Assembly: GCA_029010495.1 (NCBI GenBank)
Contig: JAQXKO010000005.1
Coordinates: 1-64,000, forward strand
Direction: 5' to 3'
Origin: Clostridiales bacterium
GTDB taxonomy: Bacteria; Bacillota; Clostridia; Lachnospirales; Lachnospiraceae
DNA length: 64,000 nt
The notes beneath the pieces are model-generated. The model was not told the DNA's origin and did no database searches. It saw nothing but the letters and a program-made list of their open reading frames with translations. The position numbers and the translations under genes are program-made. Positions 36,601 through 44,145 of the stretch are shown piece after piece. Numbering within the stretch: position 1 is the stretch's first letter; each line of letters starts with the position of its first letter.

Positions 36601-37395
36601 GAAAACAGCCATGTACACCTTATAATTAAGGGTGATGTCAAGCTGTCTGACGGAGGCATATTGGTACCGGAGACTTCATCGCTCACTATTTCGGGTGACG
36701 GTCATCTTTCGGTCAATGGTGTTGTAGAAAACGGTTTCTGTATAGGAGGAGACTATAAACACAGTTATGGAAACATTACCATTGATCTTCCAAACGGCAT
36801 CAATCTTCATGTTGAGGGCGAAAACGGTATTGCAATCGGCGGCGGATTTAATGACAATAACGCTTCAATCGAAATTAACAATACTAAGCTTGCCATTGAT
36901 GCCGCAGATGTTAAGGCAGTCGGAATAGGTACAGCCTTTGCGGATGCATTTGTCAGAATTACGCGTTCCGCCATGGATATGGATATCCGCGGAAGATTCT
37001 GCTGCGCAATAGGAAGCATTGACGGAAATGCTGAGGTGACTCTTCATGATACAGAACTCAATATCGTCAGCTCGGGTGATGCAATTACAGGCCTGGGCTC
37101 CATAAGCGCAAGTAACGGCTGTCTTAATGTATTTAACAGTAAGGTCGGTATCGAACTTACCGGCAAGGAGGGCTGCTGTATAGGCGCCTTCTCCGGAGAA
37201 ACAATCGTAAGCATAGTTGATTCGGATTATAAATTCAGATGCGAAGGTGCTTCTATGCTTTGCCTTGGCACAAGGAAGAAGACGGGAAGCATTGCCGTAA
37301 TTAATTCACGTGAGGATATTTATTACTCATCGGCGGATTACACGGCATACGGAGCACTTGAGGACAAAATCAATATTCAGCTTCTTCGGTCATAA
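33688..37395 (+). CDS. LacI-type sensor, degenerate GGDEF, EAL and C-terminal beta-helix protein
   Basis: The 1235-residue protein starts with a periplasmic-binding-protein fold like the ligand half of LacI regulators (about 5-275; AIVCANDLMALAVCDKLE, ENIIVTGFEGF) but has no helix-turn-helix. After a GAF-like middle comes a GGDEF domain with the site changed to RYGVDEF (546-550), so cyclase activity is doubtful. An EAL domain follows with EALMR (670), VEITEH, AIDDYGTGYS, VKID and EGVET intact, so c-di-GMP hydrolysis is likely. The last 340 residues are short repeats rich in G, N, V and I (IAIGENSHVHLIIKG, SLTISGDGHLSVNG), resembling a right-handed beta-helix or carbohydrate-binding repeat. 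No signal peptide or membrane helix is visible. Confidence 0.88.
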   Translation: MVNGKKIIAICISRPTDERNQIMVEQLNNMSKEKGYGIIVYNLISDIYDQYELNNQVIQMIDTINYDYVDAVVVIKDHLITDEMVDRIIENAAAENKPRILVRGTHDNAFSIRYQGDRCFEAIMRHVIECHQCKNVYFMAGIEGADYTEKWIEIYRKVLEENGLAFDERKIGYGGYWSGPTVETIEKWREKWIDKGLTPDAIVCANDLMALAVCDKLEKMGYLVPENIIVTGFEGFLQAKYHHPRITTGEIEYDTTCDIVMEVLDSSFSTGEFYKMNVSQQYILEVYQSCGCKMASTDNLKMMNRLYDSLASTIENQSYIFKLAGRTTEADNIEDVSKILSEYVSPYAYIALREGLFENDKSYERVDFDDTLDVITNSIPLRSGQKKMFPYGVFLPNYEMIDQCDKLLSVYPVTYDEKLYGYFIVTDGMDAKTVNVVNTIVNLTNVSMNMVKRNYQFRLANENLSESYIRDSLTGLYNMKGFSKLVEERYFSVDDGSNLILFSYDINRLRSINEGFGHEEGDSILINFAEIIRANTSSEDIVARYGVDEFLIAVITKEDVDYTVYKLINGIETNLHNYNMTNDKIYSLSVCNAHIVGNPKTTEELELLIKEVLKIKRINKKTNSDSNNIKVSANEKEDYEILDTVLRENKLRYMFQPLVDAGTGEIFAYEALMRTADGYHMSPVRMIELAMKYNRLSDIEHLTMYNVFDYVSSHKELFKGKKVFVNSIVTNSLNKEETDLLFEKYRDILDKMVVEITEHTDVSEEKYQGINNYLGKFNVQVAIDDYGTGYSNTARILRHQPDYVKIDRLLINGIQSDYKKQHFVENIIEYAHGNGFLAIAEGVETSVELKTLICMGVDIVQGYYTGRPSFEVVDKINDNVKKEIIRYVENSTTGTVRLSFIGGDIREIDLEDFTVSRFNEICITAENVKIKGIADNFREVNVKFEKNKDYEVTLENVALNPTHVDNVIAIGENSHVHLIIKGDVKLSDGGILVPETSSLTISGDGHLSVNGVVENGFCIGGDYKHSYGNITIDLPNGINLHVEGENGIAIGGGFNDNNASIEINNTKLAIDAADVKAVGIGTAFADAFVRITRSAMDMDIRGRFCCAIGSIDGNAEVTLHDTELNIVSSGDAITGLGSISASNGCLNVFNSKVGIELTGKEGCCIGAFSGETIVSIVDSDYKFRCEGASMLCLGTRKKTGSIAVINSREDIYYSSADYTAYGALEDKINIQLLRS

Positions 37396-37453
37396 CGGCA
37401 TGATTATCTGTTATCAACAAATAAAGAATCAGTACGGAAGGAAGTAAACACGG

Positions 37454-39010
37454 ATGAATAAATCAAAAGGGTTATTAATAGCCGGTATCGTATTTGCATT
37501 TGTGCAGGCGGTTGTTTCGGTTATGACCTTATACCGTATTCTTAAATTTGATGCACTGCCCGGTAAATATGAAGTGCTTCTGGTGGCGGCGCTTATTGTG
37601 GGGCTTATACTTGTTGTCGGACTTCAGTTTTTTAAAATAGCAAATATTATCGGTGACATAATTGCGATTCTGATAATCGGTGTTCTTATATATGCATATG
37701 TAGCCGTATCAAAGGTGGACAAGGTTCTTGAGGAAGGCCTTAAGCCCTCCGAAACAGTACAGCTTGCCATGAATGTTATGGTAAAGAACGACAGCCCGGT
37801 TAACAGCATCGACGAGTTGCTTCAGAAAAAATTCGGTATATCGACTGATGTCATCAATGTCGATAATAACAGGGAAGCAATTAAAATAATTAACTCATCA
37901 AAAAATTCAAATGTGGAAGTTGTGGAGTATGAGGATAATTTTGCATTATCGAATGCTCTTTTGAAGGGAGAAATCGACTGTATCATATTAAACGGTGCAT
38001 ATATTCAGACCTTAAATGAGGCATATGATGCATTAGAGCCGGAGGATGACGGTTATCTCGGCATGAATGATAACGGAAGAAGAATTGAATTTGAAGAGAT
38101 GATCCGCTCTGTTTTGAGTGTATCCATTTCAAAGGAGGCTGTGTCAACAGGCGGCTTCGGAAAGCCTGATGATAACAGGGAGCTTATTGATACCGCGGTA
38201 ACGCCTTTTATTATATATGTCAGCGGAATTGATGTTTCGGGGCCTATTTCAACCGTAAGCCGTTCTGACGTAAACGTTCTTGTGGCTGTCAATCCCGTTA
38301 CAAAGCAGATTGCAATGATTACAACACCGCGTGATTCATATGTGGAAATTCCGGGCATTACCGATGAAAACAGACGCGATAAATTAACGCATGCCGGAGC
38401 AATGGGTGTTCAGCATTCGATTGAAACACTTGAAAAGCTCTACGGAATTGATATTGATTATTATGTAAGGGTTAATTTTTCAAGTGTTGTCGATATAGTG
38501 GACCTGCTTGGCGGTGTTTCGATATATTCTGCTTATGATTTTACCGAGAGATTTTCAAAGCACCACTTTGTACAGGGATATAATCATAACATTGACGGCA
38601 AAACTGCTCTCTATTTTGCAAGAGAGCGTTACACACTTCCGGGCGGAGATTATTCAAGAGGCAGGAATCATATTGAGCTTATAAAGGGTATTCTCAATAA
38701 GGCAATGAGCCCTGCAATTCTGACAAATTACGCAGAACTGTTGTCGGCAGCCGAAAAAAATATCGAAACAAATATGACTAAGGAAGAGATTGTCAATCTC
38801 ATAAAAATGCAGCTTGCAGATAATCAGAAGTGGAATTTCTCTTCACTTGCTGCAGAGGACGGCGGCGGTCAGAAGCTTAAATATGTTAAGACTTATTCAG
38901 GCAGCAGACTTTACGTAAGCATACTTACGCAGGAATCTGTTGAGGCCTGCGCGGACCTTATAGAGTTGGTACTAAATGGTGGCATAGCGCCTAGTGACGT
39001 AAGCCAGTAA
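37454..39010 (+). CDS. LytR-CpsA-Psr (LCP) family cell-wall ligase
   Basis: LCP proteins attach teichoic acid or capsule polymers from lipid carriers to peptidoglycan. The 518-residue protein has three N-terminal membrane helices (about 6-27, 40-59, 65-86), an extra domain of about 150 residues, then the LCP catalytic domain: SRSDVNVLVAVNP, TTPRDSYVEIPG, and FARERYTLPGGDYSRGRNHI with the conserved arginines. The extra domain (NREAIKIINSSKNS, ILNGAYIQ) resembles a solute-binding fold, as in many Lachnospiraceae LCP proteins. GGAAGGAAG precedes the start. Transketolase follows after 43 bases. Confidence 0.92.
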   Translation: MNKSKGLLIAGIVFAFVQAVVSVMTLYRILKFDALPGKYEVLLVAALIVGLILVVGLQFFKIANIIGDIIAILIIGVLIYAYVAVSKVDKVLEEGLKPSETVQLAMNVMVKNDSPVNSIDELLQKKFGISTDVINVDNNREAIKIINSSKNSNVEVVEYEDNFALSNALLKGEIDCIILNGAYIQTLNEAYDALEPEDDGYLGMNDNGRRIEFEEMIRSVLSVSISKEAVSTGGFGKPDDNRELIDTAVTPFIIYVSGIDVSGPISTVSRSDVNVLVAVNPVTKQIAMITTPRDSYVEIPGITDENRRDKLTHAGAMGVQHSIETLEKLYGIDIDYYVRVNFSSVVDIVDLLGGVSIYSAYDFTERFSKHHFVQGYNHNIDGKTALYFARERYTLPGGDYSRGRNHIELIKGILNKAMSPAILTNYAELLSAAEKNIETNMTKEEIVNLIKMQLADNQKWNFSSLAAEDGGGQKLKYVKTYSGSRLYVSILTQESVEACADLIELVLNGGIAPSDVSQ

Positions 39011-39026
39011 TATTATACAGAAAGGA

Positions 39027-39043
39027 GTGCCGTTTATCGGCAC
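39027..39043 (+). promoter_or_regulatory. Hairpin between AAAGGAG and the tkt start codon
   Basis: GTGCCG-TTTAT-CGGCAC forms directly behind AAAGGAG. Folding would bring that strong ribosome site to within about 10 bases of the ATG at 39054. A weak AGGTGA lies nearer to the ATG. Confidence 0.4.
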
Positions 39044-39053
39044 AGGTGAATTT

Positions 39054-41066
39054 ATGAAATCAATTGATACTTTATCAGTTAATGCTGTCCGCGTTCTTGC
39101 GGTTGATGCCATCCAGAAGGCTAATTCGGGACACCCGGGTCTTCCGCTCGGAGCCGCTCCTATAGCTTATGAGCTTTTTGCAAATCAGATGAAGCATAAT
39201 CCGGCCAACCCGGACTGGCTTAACAGAGACAGATTTATACTTTCTGCCGGTCATGGCTCAGCTCTTTTATATTCACTTTATCATCTGTTCGGCTACGGCC
39301 TTACCATTGATGATTTAAAGCAGTTCAGACAGGACGGCTCACTTACTCCCGGACATCCGGAGTACGGTCATACGGTTGGTGTTGAGGCAACAACAGGACC
39401 TCTCGGCGCCGGTATGGGTATGGCTGTAGGTATGGCTATGGCTGAGGCGCATATGGCTGCGAGATTTAACAGGGACGGCTACAACGTTATTGACCATTAT
39501 ACATTTGTTCTCGGCGGTGACGGCTGTATGCAGGAGGGCGTAACATATGAAGCAATGTCACTTGCAGGTACATTAAAGCTTTCAAAACTTATCGTCATGT
39601 ATGACAGCAACAATATTTCTATCGAGGGAAATGTTGATATAGCTTTTACCGAGAATGTCGAAGCAAGATTTAAGGCAATGGGCTTCCAGACAATTACTGT
39701 TGAGGACGGTACCGACATTGATGCGATTGGAGCTGCAATTGCGGCTGCAAAGGCAGATAAGACACGTCCGTCATTTATTACAATTAAGACTACAATCGGA
39801 TATGGTACGCCAAAGGCGGGCAAGGCCTCCGTACACGGTTCACCTGTCGGAGATGAAGGCATTGAAATCATGAAGAACAACTTCGGATGGCCAAGCAAGG
39901 AGCCTTTCTTTGTACCGGAGGAGGTTTATGACCACCTCAGCAGTATTAAGGCCGGACTTGCAGAAGGTGAGGAGGAGTGGAACAGGCTCTTTGAAAGCTA
40001 TAAGGAAAACTGCCCTGAGGCATATGCAGAGCTTTCGGCTTTCCTTGCTGACGACGGAGTTGAAGATACAGACGAATACTGGTCAGATCTTGTAAACGAT
40101 TTAAAGGCAAATAAAATTCTTGATTATTCAAAGGATGCAGATGCTACCAGAAACATCTCCGGCTGGGTAATCAATAAAAAGTTAAAGGGTAAGGTGGCAA
40201 ATCTCATGGGAGGCTCGGCTGACCTTGCTCCGTCAAATATGACATACATGAACGGTGAAGCAGATTTTTGCGCAGATAATTACGCGGGAATCAATCTTCA
40301 TTTCGGAATAAGGGAGTTTGCAATGTCAGCAATACTTAACGGACTTGTGCTTCACGGTGTCAGAGCATATTGCGCAACCTTCTTTGTATTTTCGGATTAT
40401 ATTAAGCCAATGGCAAGACTTGCTTCACTTATGGGCATTCCTACCACATACGTTCTTACACATGACAGTATCGGTGTAGGTGAGGATGGTCCGACCCATG
40501 AGCCAATCGAGCAGCTGGCAATGCTCAGATCACTGCCAAACTTCAATACCTTCAGACCATGTGATGCAAATGAAACACTTGCGGCATGGTACAGTGCAAT
40601 GACGTCAAAGAAGACACCTACAGCTCTCGTCCTTTCAAGACAAAATCTGGCTCCGATTGAGGGTACAGGCAGGAAGGCACTTCTGGGCGGATATGTAGTA
40701 GCCGATTCGGACAAGGAAACGCCTGACGCAATCCTAATGGCTTCAGGCTCGGAGGTTTCACTTTGTATTGAGGCAAGGAAGGAATTAAAGACAAAGGGTA
40801 TTGACGTAAGAGTAGTATCAATGCCTTGTATGGATATTTTCGAGGCTCAGCCGGACGAGTACAGGGAATCGGTTCTTCCTAAGTCGGTTCGCGCAAGAGT
40901 AGCGGTTGAGGCTGCTTCTGATTTCGGATGGGCTAAGTATGTAGGCCTTGACGGAAAGACTGTGACAATGAAGGGCTTCGGCGCTTCTGCACCAAATAAG
41001 TTATTATTCAAAAAGTTTGGATTTACGGTAGAAAACGTAGTTGATAATGTAATGTCGGTATTATAA
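39054..41066 (+). CDS. tkt: Transketolase
   Basis: The thiamine-diphosphate enzyme moves two-carbon units between sugar phosphates in the non-oxidative pentose phosphate pathway. The 670-residue single-chain form has KANSGHPGLPLGAAP near the start, the TPP motif GGDGCMQEGVTYEAMSLAG near 160, and HFGIREFAMSAILNG at the start of the Pyr domain. The ATG at 39054 matches the usual N-terminus (KSIDTLSVNAVRVLA); an in-frame GTG at 39027 lies inside a ribosome-site/hairpin region. It is 43 bases behind the LCP gene. Confidence 0.96.
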   Translation: MKSIDTLSVNAVRVLAVDAIQKANSGHPGLPLGAAPIAYELFANQMKHNPANPDWLNRDRFILSAGHGSALLYSLYHLFGYGLTIDDLKQFRQDGSLTPGHPEYGHTVGVEATTGPLGAGMGMAVGMAMAEAHMAARFNRDGYNVIDHYTFVLGGDGCMQEGVTYEAMSLAGTLKLSKLIVMYDSNNISIEGNVDIAFTENVEARFKAMGFQTITVEDGTDIDAIGAAIAAAKADKTRPSFITIKTTIGYGTPKAGKASVHGSPVGDEGIEIMKNNFGWPSKEPFFVPEEVYDHLSSIKAGLAEGEEEWNRLFESYKENCPEAYAELSAFLADDGVEDTDEYWSDLVNDLKANKILDYSKDADATRNISGWVINKKLKGKVANLMGGSADLAPSNMTYMNGEADFCADNYAGINLHFGIREFAMSAILNGLVLHGVRAYCATFFVFSDYIKPMARLASLMGIPTTYVLTHDSIGVGEDGPTHEPIEQLAMLRSLPNFNTFRPCDANETLAAWYSAMTSKKTPTALVLSRQNLAPIEGTGRKALLGGYVVADSDKETPDAILMASGSEVSLCIEARKELKTKGIDVRVVSMPCMDIFEAQPDEYRESVLPKSVRARVAVEAASDFGWAKYVGLDGKTVTMKGFGASAPNKLLFKKFGFTVENVVDNVMSVL

Positions 41067-41094
41067 GGCTATACGGCAGGATGGAGGGGGAGTC

Positions 41095-42786
41095 ATGCTT
41101 GACAGATATAGGAAAAAAAAGCTGATAATAAGTCTGGTTGCGGGCATAGCCTTGCTGCTTATTATGATTCTTACCCTCAAAAGCTGCACGAGGCTTATAA
41201 AAGCTCCCGAAAAAGGAGAAAAGGCTCCTAAGTTTTATGATTCCGGGGAGATACCGGAAACTGACAGGCTGGTGGTCTCAGGGGCTCATGCTTCCAAAAA
41301 TGCCATGCCCGGGAAATACGGTGTTCTCCAATATGTTAATCTGGAGGGCATCCGCATTGATTATTATGACAGACAGCAGGACTCCTCATTTACAATAAAT
41401 GAGGAACAGCCGCAGGGAATACTAACCTTCAGGGGAAATTCCATGAGAGATGGCGGCACCTCCGGCAATACCATGGTTTCCAAGGGAGTTTTTTCTTCAA
41501 CATGGAAATATAATCAGGGCAAATCCGTATCAGTTGTTAAAAATCTTGATAATGTGGGACAGCCGCTTATAATTACCTGGTCCAAGGAAAAGCTACCGTA
41601 TGTAAGAGTTTCGGAAAACAAGAAAAAAAAGGATTCACTTACGGAGGTTATATGTACCGGTCCGAGCGGTGAAATTACTTTTCTTGATATTGAAGACGGT
41701 ACGATGACAAGAAATCCTATTAAGCTGTCACTGCCTGTAACGGGAACTGCATCAATAAGTCCTGACGGAACTCCGTTGTACGTGGTCGGAGCAGGAGGGT
41801 GCTCATCTGATGATATTTCAACTGTTTTCATAATCAACCTGTACACGGGCGAGATAATTAAGAAGTTTGGAGAGCGCTATAATTTTGCTGCAAATCCTCC
41901 TGAGGAATGTTATAATTTCTCTTCCTCCGCTTTGTTTTCCTATAACGGAGACTGCCTTGTATATCAGGCTGAAAACGGAGTGACATACAGCTATACCGTA
42001 AAGAAATCCATGTCGGCAGGCGAGCTCTCGGTCGAGTTTGTGCAGGAGTTAAAGTACACATACAGTGCAAATCTGGAGTCGGGAGGCCAGTCACCCGGAT
42101 ATACCAATGCTTCGGCCTGCGCCGCCTTCGGAAGCTATATCTTCCAGGGAGATGACAACGGTAATCTGGTGTGCCTTGATGCCAACAGACAGTCTATGGT
42201 ATGGATAAGAAATCTCGGAGACTGCATTTTATCATCGCCTGTTATCGAAAACGATAAAAATACGGGTAATGTATATATTTATATAGGAACTGCGCTTAAG
42301 GCAAGGGAAGGTAAAACGGTAAAGGATATGGTTTACCTTTACAAGCTTAATGCCGCAAACGGCGAGACCGTCTGGGAAAGAGAAGAGGAGGTCTGTGCCA
42401 CTAAAAAAATGAATGGAGGAGCTGTCGCAACACCACTTTTGGGGAAGGGTGGTTTGTCCGGAAAGATTTATTTTGCTCTTTGCGGTACTGACGGTAAAAA
42501 ATCAGGAAAGCTTCTGTGTATTGATAAAGAAAACGGCAATCAGGAATACAATGTCTGGTTCAGAAACTATATCTACAGCTCACCTGTTGCCGCATATACA
42601 AAGGACGGAGACGGGTTTGTGATCATATGTGATAATAAGGGAAATATCTTTTCTCTTGCAGGCAAATCGGGTAAAACAAAGGATATAAGAAAGATTGGGG
42701 AGAGAATTACTGCTACTCCTGTTATTTTTGATGATACACTTGTTGTTGTAAGTGAAAATACAATATACGGAATAGCAATAGAGTAA
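41095..42786 (+). CDS. Membrane-anchored PQQ-like beta-propeller protein
   Basis: The 563-residue protein has one N-terminal transmembrane segment (about 9-28, LIISLVAGIALLLIMILTL) and an extracellular propeller with repeats such as GDDNGNLVCLDANRQSMVWI, then YLYKLNAANGETVWERE, LLCIDKENGNQEY and ICDNKGNIFSLAGKSGK, the PQQ_2/outer-membrane-assembly type of blade. The sequence SCT behind the helix is not a classical lipobox. Such propellers act as binding scaffolds; a PQQ enzyme role is unlikely. GGAGGGGGAG precedes the start. The partner is unknown. Confidence 0.82.
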   Translation: MLDRYRKKKLIISLVAGIALLLIMILTLKSCTRLIKAPEKGEKAPKFYDSGEIPETDRLVVSGAHASKNAMPGKYGVLQYVNLEGIRIDYYDRQQDSSFTINEEQPQGILTFRGNSMRDGGTSGNTMVSKGVFSSTWKYNQGKSVSVVKNLDNVGQPLIITWSKEKLPYVRVSENKKKKDSLTEVICTGPSGEITFLDIEDGTMTRNPIKLSLPVTGTASISPDGTPLYVVGAGGCSSDDISTVFIINLYTGEIIKKFGERYNFAANPPEECYNFSSSALFSYNGDCLVYQAENGVTYSYTVKKSMSAGELSVEFVQELKYTYSANLESGGQSPGYTNASACAAFGSYIFQGDDNGNLVCLDANRQSMVWIRNLGDCILSSPVIENDKNTGNVYIYIGTALKAREGKTVKDMVYLYKLNAANGETVWEREEEVCATKKMNGGAVATPLLGKGGLSGKIYFALCGTDGKKSGKLLCIDKENGNQEYNVWFRNYIYSSPVAAYTKDGDGFVIICDNKGNIFSLAGKSGKTKDIRKIGERITATPVIFDDTLVVVSENTIYGIAIE

Positions 42787-42832
42787 TAGTTTTATTTCAT
42801 TAATAAATGCATAATTACTAAGGAGACTTCTC

Positions 42833-44020
42833 ATGGAAACCTATGATATTTTTTTAGACCTGGCAATAATTATTGCCGGAGCTAAATTTCTGGCACTTGT
42901 CGCAAGGAAATTTCATGCACCGCAGGTAGTCGGTATGATTGCAGCCGGATTAATTATCGGTCCGAGCTGTTTTGGAATAGTAAGACAGACTGCGTTCCTG
43001 TCAAATATGGCAGAAATAGGCGTAGTACTGCTTATGTTCTCGGCCGGTCTTGAAACTAATCTCAGAGACCTTGTCAAGACAGGTCCGAAGGCAGTTGCAA
43101 TCGCCTGCTCAGGAGTATTTATTCCCCTGATTGCGGGAGCAATTTATTTCTTCTGCTTTTACGGCTTTGCTCCTGTAGGAAGCGACAGTTTTTTGGAGGG
43201 AATATTTGTCGGTACCATCATGACTGCAACATCTGTATCGATTACGGTTCAGACGCTTAAGGAGCTTGGTAAAATCAATTCCCTTGTGGGTACTACCATT
43301 GTCAGTGCGGCAATTATCGATGATATAATCGGAATTATTGTGTTAACGGTTGTAATTGGTTTTAAGAGCGGTAATGCGGATGTCGGTAAAACATTTATCA
43401 ACATCTGTCTTTTCTTCGCCTTCAGTATTATCGTAGGTTACATACTCTATAAGGGCTTCAGATATATAGAAAAGAAATGGCCTCATACAAGACGTATACC
43501 GATTATGGGTCTCACGCTCTGTTTTGTAATGGCATATGTGGCTGAGGCTGTATTCGGCATTGCGGATATTACGGGCGCTTATTTTGCGGGAATCATTCTG
43601 TGCAATACAAGAGCATCAGAATATATTGATGAGAAGATGAATATCAGCTCATATATGCTTTTCGGACCGGTTTTTTTCGCATCAATCGGTCTTAAGACAA
43701 ATATTACTGCAATTAATTCATCGATTCTTCTTTTTTCGGTAGGCTTCATTATTGTTGCTCTTCTCGGCAAAATTATCGGCTGCGGTCTGGTGGGACGAAT
43801 GTGCGGCTTTAAGGGAAACGATAAATATAAAATCGGAGTAGGCATGATGACAAGGGGAGAGGTAGCTCTTATTGTTGCCCAAAAGGGTCTCGCTGCGGGA
43901 ATGGTAGATTCCGTTTACTTTGCCTCGGTAATTCTGCTTATTGTTGTATCAAGTGTGGCGACACCTATCCTGCTTAAGCTTTTGTTCAGCAAAGATGCCG
44001 AGGCTGAAGCGGCAGCATAG
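42833..44020 (+). CDS. Cation/proton antiporter (CPA2, Kef/NapA type)
   Basis: The 395-residue membrane protein with about 12 helices fits the Na+/H+ exchanger (CPA2) family: KFHAPQVVGMIAAGLIIGPS, LLMFSAGLETNLRDL, TATSVSITVQTLKELG and the conserved acidic pair in AAIIDDIIGIIVL. It exchanges Na+ or K+ for protons. There is no C-terminal RCK/TrkA domain. AAGGAGA precedes the start and the gene stands alone after the propeller gene, 46 bases away. Confidence 0.94.
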   Translation: METYDIFLDLAIIIAGAKFLALVARKFHAPQVVGMIAAGLIIGPSCFGIVRQTAFLSNMAEIGVVLLMFSAGLETNLRDLVKTGPKAVAIACSGVFIPLIAGAIYFFCFYGFAPVGSDSFLEGIFVGTIMTATSVSITVQTLKELGKINSLVGTTIVSAAIIDDIIGIIVLTVVIGFKSGNADVGKTFINICLFFAFSIIVGYILYKGFRYIEKKWPHTRRIPIMGLTLCFVMAYVAEAVFGIADITGAYFAGIILCNTRASEYIDEKMNISSYMLFGPVFFASIGLKTNITAINSSILLFSVGFIIVALLGKIIGCGLVGRMCGFKGNDKYKIGVGMMTRGEVALIVAQKGLAAGMVDSVYFASVILLIVVSSVATPILLKLLFSKDAEAEAAA

Positions 44021-44102
44021 AAGTGTCGGCTAAGACGGAATAATTGTCTGCAGTATTTTCCGGACAGGATAATTATCTTAGTAAAAATGTTTATAAAATA
44101 TA

Positions 44103-44131
44103 TTGCAGGTTCAATATAAATATAGTATAGA
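44103..44131 (+). promoter_or_regulatory. Promoter of metG
   Basis: TTGCAG, 17 bases, TATAGA, 14 bases before the metG start. The short leader rules out a T-box riboswitch here. Confidence 0.55.
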
Positions 44132-44145
44132 AAGAGGAATAAAAA

